From assembly GCA_040218795.1 (NCBI GenBank), contig JAVJQT010000010.1, positions 186,001 to 250,000 of the forward strand: a stretch of DNA of 64,000 nt, read 5' to 3'. The first letter of the stretch is position 1; every line of letters begins with the position of its first letter. The translations under genes were made by a program, and so were the position numbers. This DNA comes from CCMP332 sp040218795 (GTDB taxonomy: Bacteria > Bacteroidota > Bacteroidia > Cytophagales > CCMP332). A model generated the notes under the pieces. The model did not search any database. It worked only from the letters and a program-made list of their open reading frames with translations, and had not been told where the DNA came from. Of the stretch, positions 62,236 through 64,000 are shown piece after piece.

Positions 62236-62268
62236 AAAGTCTCTGAAATCATTCAGAGACTTTTTTAT
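62236..62268 (+). terminator. intrinsic terminator after rpmE2
   Basis: AAGTCTCTGA-AATCAT-TCAGAGACTT stem of 10 bp and a T run. The run continues into TATTTTTG (62266-62273), an exact -7 box lying only 6 bp before the next ATG. Confidence 0.85.
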
Positions 62269-62278
62269 TTTTGATGCC

Positions 62279-63475
62279 ATGACAATAGTTCTATTCGATC
62301 ATGAAGATATAAGAGCAGACCTCTTACCTCTTACCTATACCCGCCCAATTGCCGATATCCGATGTGGTATACTTACAATTCGAGAAAAGTGGCAAAAATA
62401 CATGGCCGGAGATATTCATGTTATTTGCGCGGCTCCACTCGATCGCTTTTTAAACAAACCATTGCCTAAAGGGCCAAAATTGTATATCAATGCATCTGTT
62501 TTACCCGGAAAAGAGCTGATTGAAAAAATTAATGAGCTTAAGGATTCGCAAGGACTTCAATGCGATGATATATTGATCGCTTACAAAAGCACTGAAAATC
62601 TGGATTCTGAAAATCTGTCAACTAAAAACATGTTTGAAGAATCAGAATATTTTGGTGAAGCAGATTTAATATGTAATTCCTGGGATATATTTAAATTCAA
62701 TACCAGTCAAATTAAGTCAGACTTTTCACTCATTACCGAAGGAAGGAAATCTCAACCTTTAAAAGATCCTCACAGCATTATCTATAATGAAGAAAATGTA
62801 TTTATAGAAGAGGGTGCCACAATTAAAGCAGCAATAATTAATGCTGAAAACGGCCCTATCTATATAGGTAAAAATGCGACTGTTGAAGAAGGTGCCATTA
62901 TACGGGGATCATTTGCACTCTGTGAAGGGTCTTTCGTAAATACGGGGGCTAAAATCAGAGGCGATTCTACAATAGGGCCATATTCAAAAGCAGGAGGTGA
63001 AATAAGTAATTCCGTGATATTTGGCTATTCGAATAAAGGCCACGATGGTTTTCTTGGCAATTCAGTGATAGGTGAATGGTGCAATATAGGTGCAGATACC
63101 AATACGTCTAATCTTAAAAACAATTACGATGAAGTTAAACTTTGGAATTATTCAAAAGAAAAATTTATAAAAACTGGTGAACAATTTTGTGGATTGATCA
63201 TGGCAGATCATTCGAAATGTGGTATTAATACAATGTTCAATACCGGCACAAGTGTAGGCGTTGGCGCCAATATCTTTGGCTCAGGATTTCCTGCCAATTT
63301 CATTCCTTCATTTTTTTGGGGTGGGCCTCAGGGAAAAGCAACTTTTGCAATTAACAAAATGCTTGAAACCGCCAGAATAGTAATGTCAAGACGTAATAAA
63401 ACCCTGGATAAAACAAATGAAGATATTCTCGAAATGATTTTCAGAAGCACTAAAAAATACAGAAACTGGGAATGA
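62279..63475 (+). CDS. GlmU-like sugar nucleotidyltransferase/acetyltransferase, Bacteroidota type
   Basis: 398-residue protein of the alternative GlmU family of Bacteroidota. The N-terminal half is a reduced nucleotidyltransferase-like domain (LFDHEDIRADLLPLTYTRPI); the C-terminal half is a left-handed beta-helix with hexapeptide repeats (IYIGKNATVEEGAIIRGSFA, GPYSKAGGEISNSVIFG). It probably helps make UDP-GlcNAc for the envelope. Its ATG is 10 bp after the rpmE2 terminator and 5 bp after an exact -7 box, so its transcript could be leaderless. It overlaps holB by four bases (ATGA). Confidence 0.85.
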   Translation: MTIVLFDHEDIRADLLPLTYTRPIADIRCGILTIREKWQKYMAGDIHVICAAPLDRFLNKPLPKGPKLYINASVLPGKELIEKINELKDSQGLQCDDILIAYKSTENLDSENLSTKNMFEESEYFGEADLICNSWDIFKFNTSQIKSDFSLITEGRKSQPLKDPHSIIYNEENVFIEEGATIKAAIINAENGPIYIGKNATVEEGAIIRGSFALCEGSFVNTGAKIRGDSTIGPYSKAGGEISNSVIFGYSNKGHDGFLGNSVIGEWCNIGADTNTSNLKNNYDEVKLWNYSKEKFIKTGEQFCGLIMADHSKCGINTMFNTGTSVGVGANIFGSGFPANFIPSFFWGGPQGKATFAINKMLETARIVMSRRNKTLDKTNEDILEMIFRSTKKYRNWE

Positions 63476-64000
63476 GGTTTTCAGAGATATACGCCTATTC
63501 GGACATTAAAGATAAGTTGTGTAAAAGTGTTTTAAACGGACATGTGGCTCATGCCCTTATGTTTTCGGCCAATGAAGGTGGTGCAGGCTTGCAAATGGCA
63601 TTGGCCTATGCAACATATTTAAATTGTGAAAATAAACTTGAAAATGATTCATGCGGTGAATGCCCCTCATGTCACAAAATAGATAAATTAATTCATCCAG
63701 ATTTAAGTTTCTTTTTTCCATTAACAAGTACTAAAAGTCAACAGAAACCATTAGGAGAATTATTCTTAAAAGAATGGAGGGAATTCGTTCAGAAACATCC
63801 TTATGGTACCTGGGTCGATTGGGGTAATTTCATTGGGGCTGAAAACAAACAACTAATTATTTCAAAAGATGAAAGTAAAAGGATACTAGCAGTATCAAGT
63901 ATGAAGGCATTTGAAGGAGAATACAAAATCAATTTGATCTGGCTTCCAGAATACCTAAACGTTTATTCTGCCAATGCATTGTTAAAAATATTGGAAGAGC
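63472..64000 (+). CDS. holB: DNA polymerase III subunit delta', 3' end cut by the window
   Basis: Clamp-loader subunit, about 176 codons visible. The opening HVAHALMFSANEGGAGLQMA occupies the place of the DnaX-type P-loop in degenerate form, as usual for delta', and the zinc-finger Cys are seen in CGECPSCHKIDKL with an upstream Cys. LWLPEYLN-type and NALLKILEE segments follow before the edge. It starts as ATGA overlap with the GlmU-like gene. Confidence 0.88.
   Translation, partial: MRFSEIYAYSDIKDKLCKSVLNGHVAHALMFSANEGGAGLQMALAYATYLNCENKLENDSCGECPSCHKIDKLIHPDLSFFFPLTSTKSQQKPLGELFLKEWREFVQKHPYGTWVDWGNFIGAENKQLIISKDESKRILAVSSMKAFEGEYKINLIWLPEYLNVYSANALLKILEE

Noticed and set aside
1..64000. 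tRNA, rRNA, CRISPR arrays, insertion sequences or prophage genes
   Set aside because: None recognised on reading; gene content and base composition look uniform, with no sign of recent mobile insertion.

Overview
The window is a chromosomal stretch of an AT-rich Bacteroidota genome, most likely a free-living, respiring Cytophagales-type organism. The evidence is a gliding/type IX secretion type-B C-terminal domain protein, several genes preceded by the Bacteroidota -7 box TAnnTTTG, a three-gene Bacteroidota-type succinate dehydrogenase, the alternative GlmU-like protein, L31 type B, PorT-like barrels and many lipoproteins. No tRNA, rRNA, insertion sequence, prophage or CRISPR array was recognised. 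Both edges cut genes: a SulP transporter on the left and holB on the right.

Layout. 1-4.4 kb: SulP transporter with beta-carbonic anhydrase (a probable bicarbonate pair), two LVIVD lipoproteins, an outer-membrane barrel and an Mpo1-like protein. 4.5-12.9 kb: prs-rplY-pth, unknown proteins, a TerF-type vWA protein, a CPA1 antiporter and menB. 12.9-20.2 kb: a glutamate-synthase-like flavoprotein, an unknown coiled-coil protein, a receiver/NtrC-type/histidine-kinase operon, and a dps-ytxH-lipoprotein stress group preceded by a sigma54-like promoter. 20.3-29 kb: purine nucleoside phosphorylase, SppA, FolK, FabD, a DCC protein and a large T9SS cargo. 29-36 kb: sdhCAB, a glycosyltransferase plus lipid kinase pair, and an MFS exporter. 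36-42 kb: rhodanese, tail-specific protease and small secreted proteins. 42-53.6 kb: the main item, described below. 53.6-64 kb: cupin, DUF1624, HupE-like and DUF6702 proteins, murF, a Kir channel, DUF547, TauE/SafE, a terminator-rich intergenic region, rpmE2, a GlmU-like gene and holB.

The most striking locus runs from 42.5 to 53.6 kb. A 1640-residue pyruvate:ferredoxin oxidoreductase with a fused C-terminal ferredoxin is followed after 3 bp by a complete Rnf complex (rnfC-D-G-E-A ... B). Between rnfA and rnfB lie a tiny Cys-rich membrane protein and a plant-type ferredoxin-NADP+ reductase. All the parts needed to move low-potential electrons between pyruvate, ferredoxin, NAD(H) with ion pumping, and NADP(H) are in one run of same-strand, nearly gapless genes. 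This is unexpected beside an aerobic-looking genome.

Two further themes recur. Several genes have conserved N-termini that extend upstream of any ATG/GTG/TTG (receiver protein, MFS exporter, DUF885-like protein), and TTG starts are common. Several intergenic regions carry strong palindromes near start codons or promoters, including a 20-bp perfect palindrome over the start of the DUF985 cupin gene. Coordinates and motif counts were read by eye; no database search was run.
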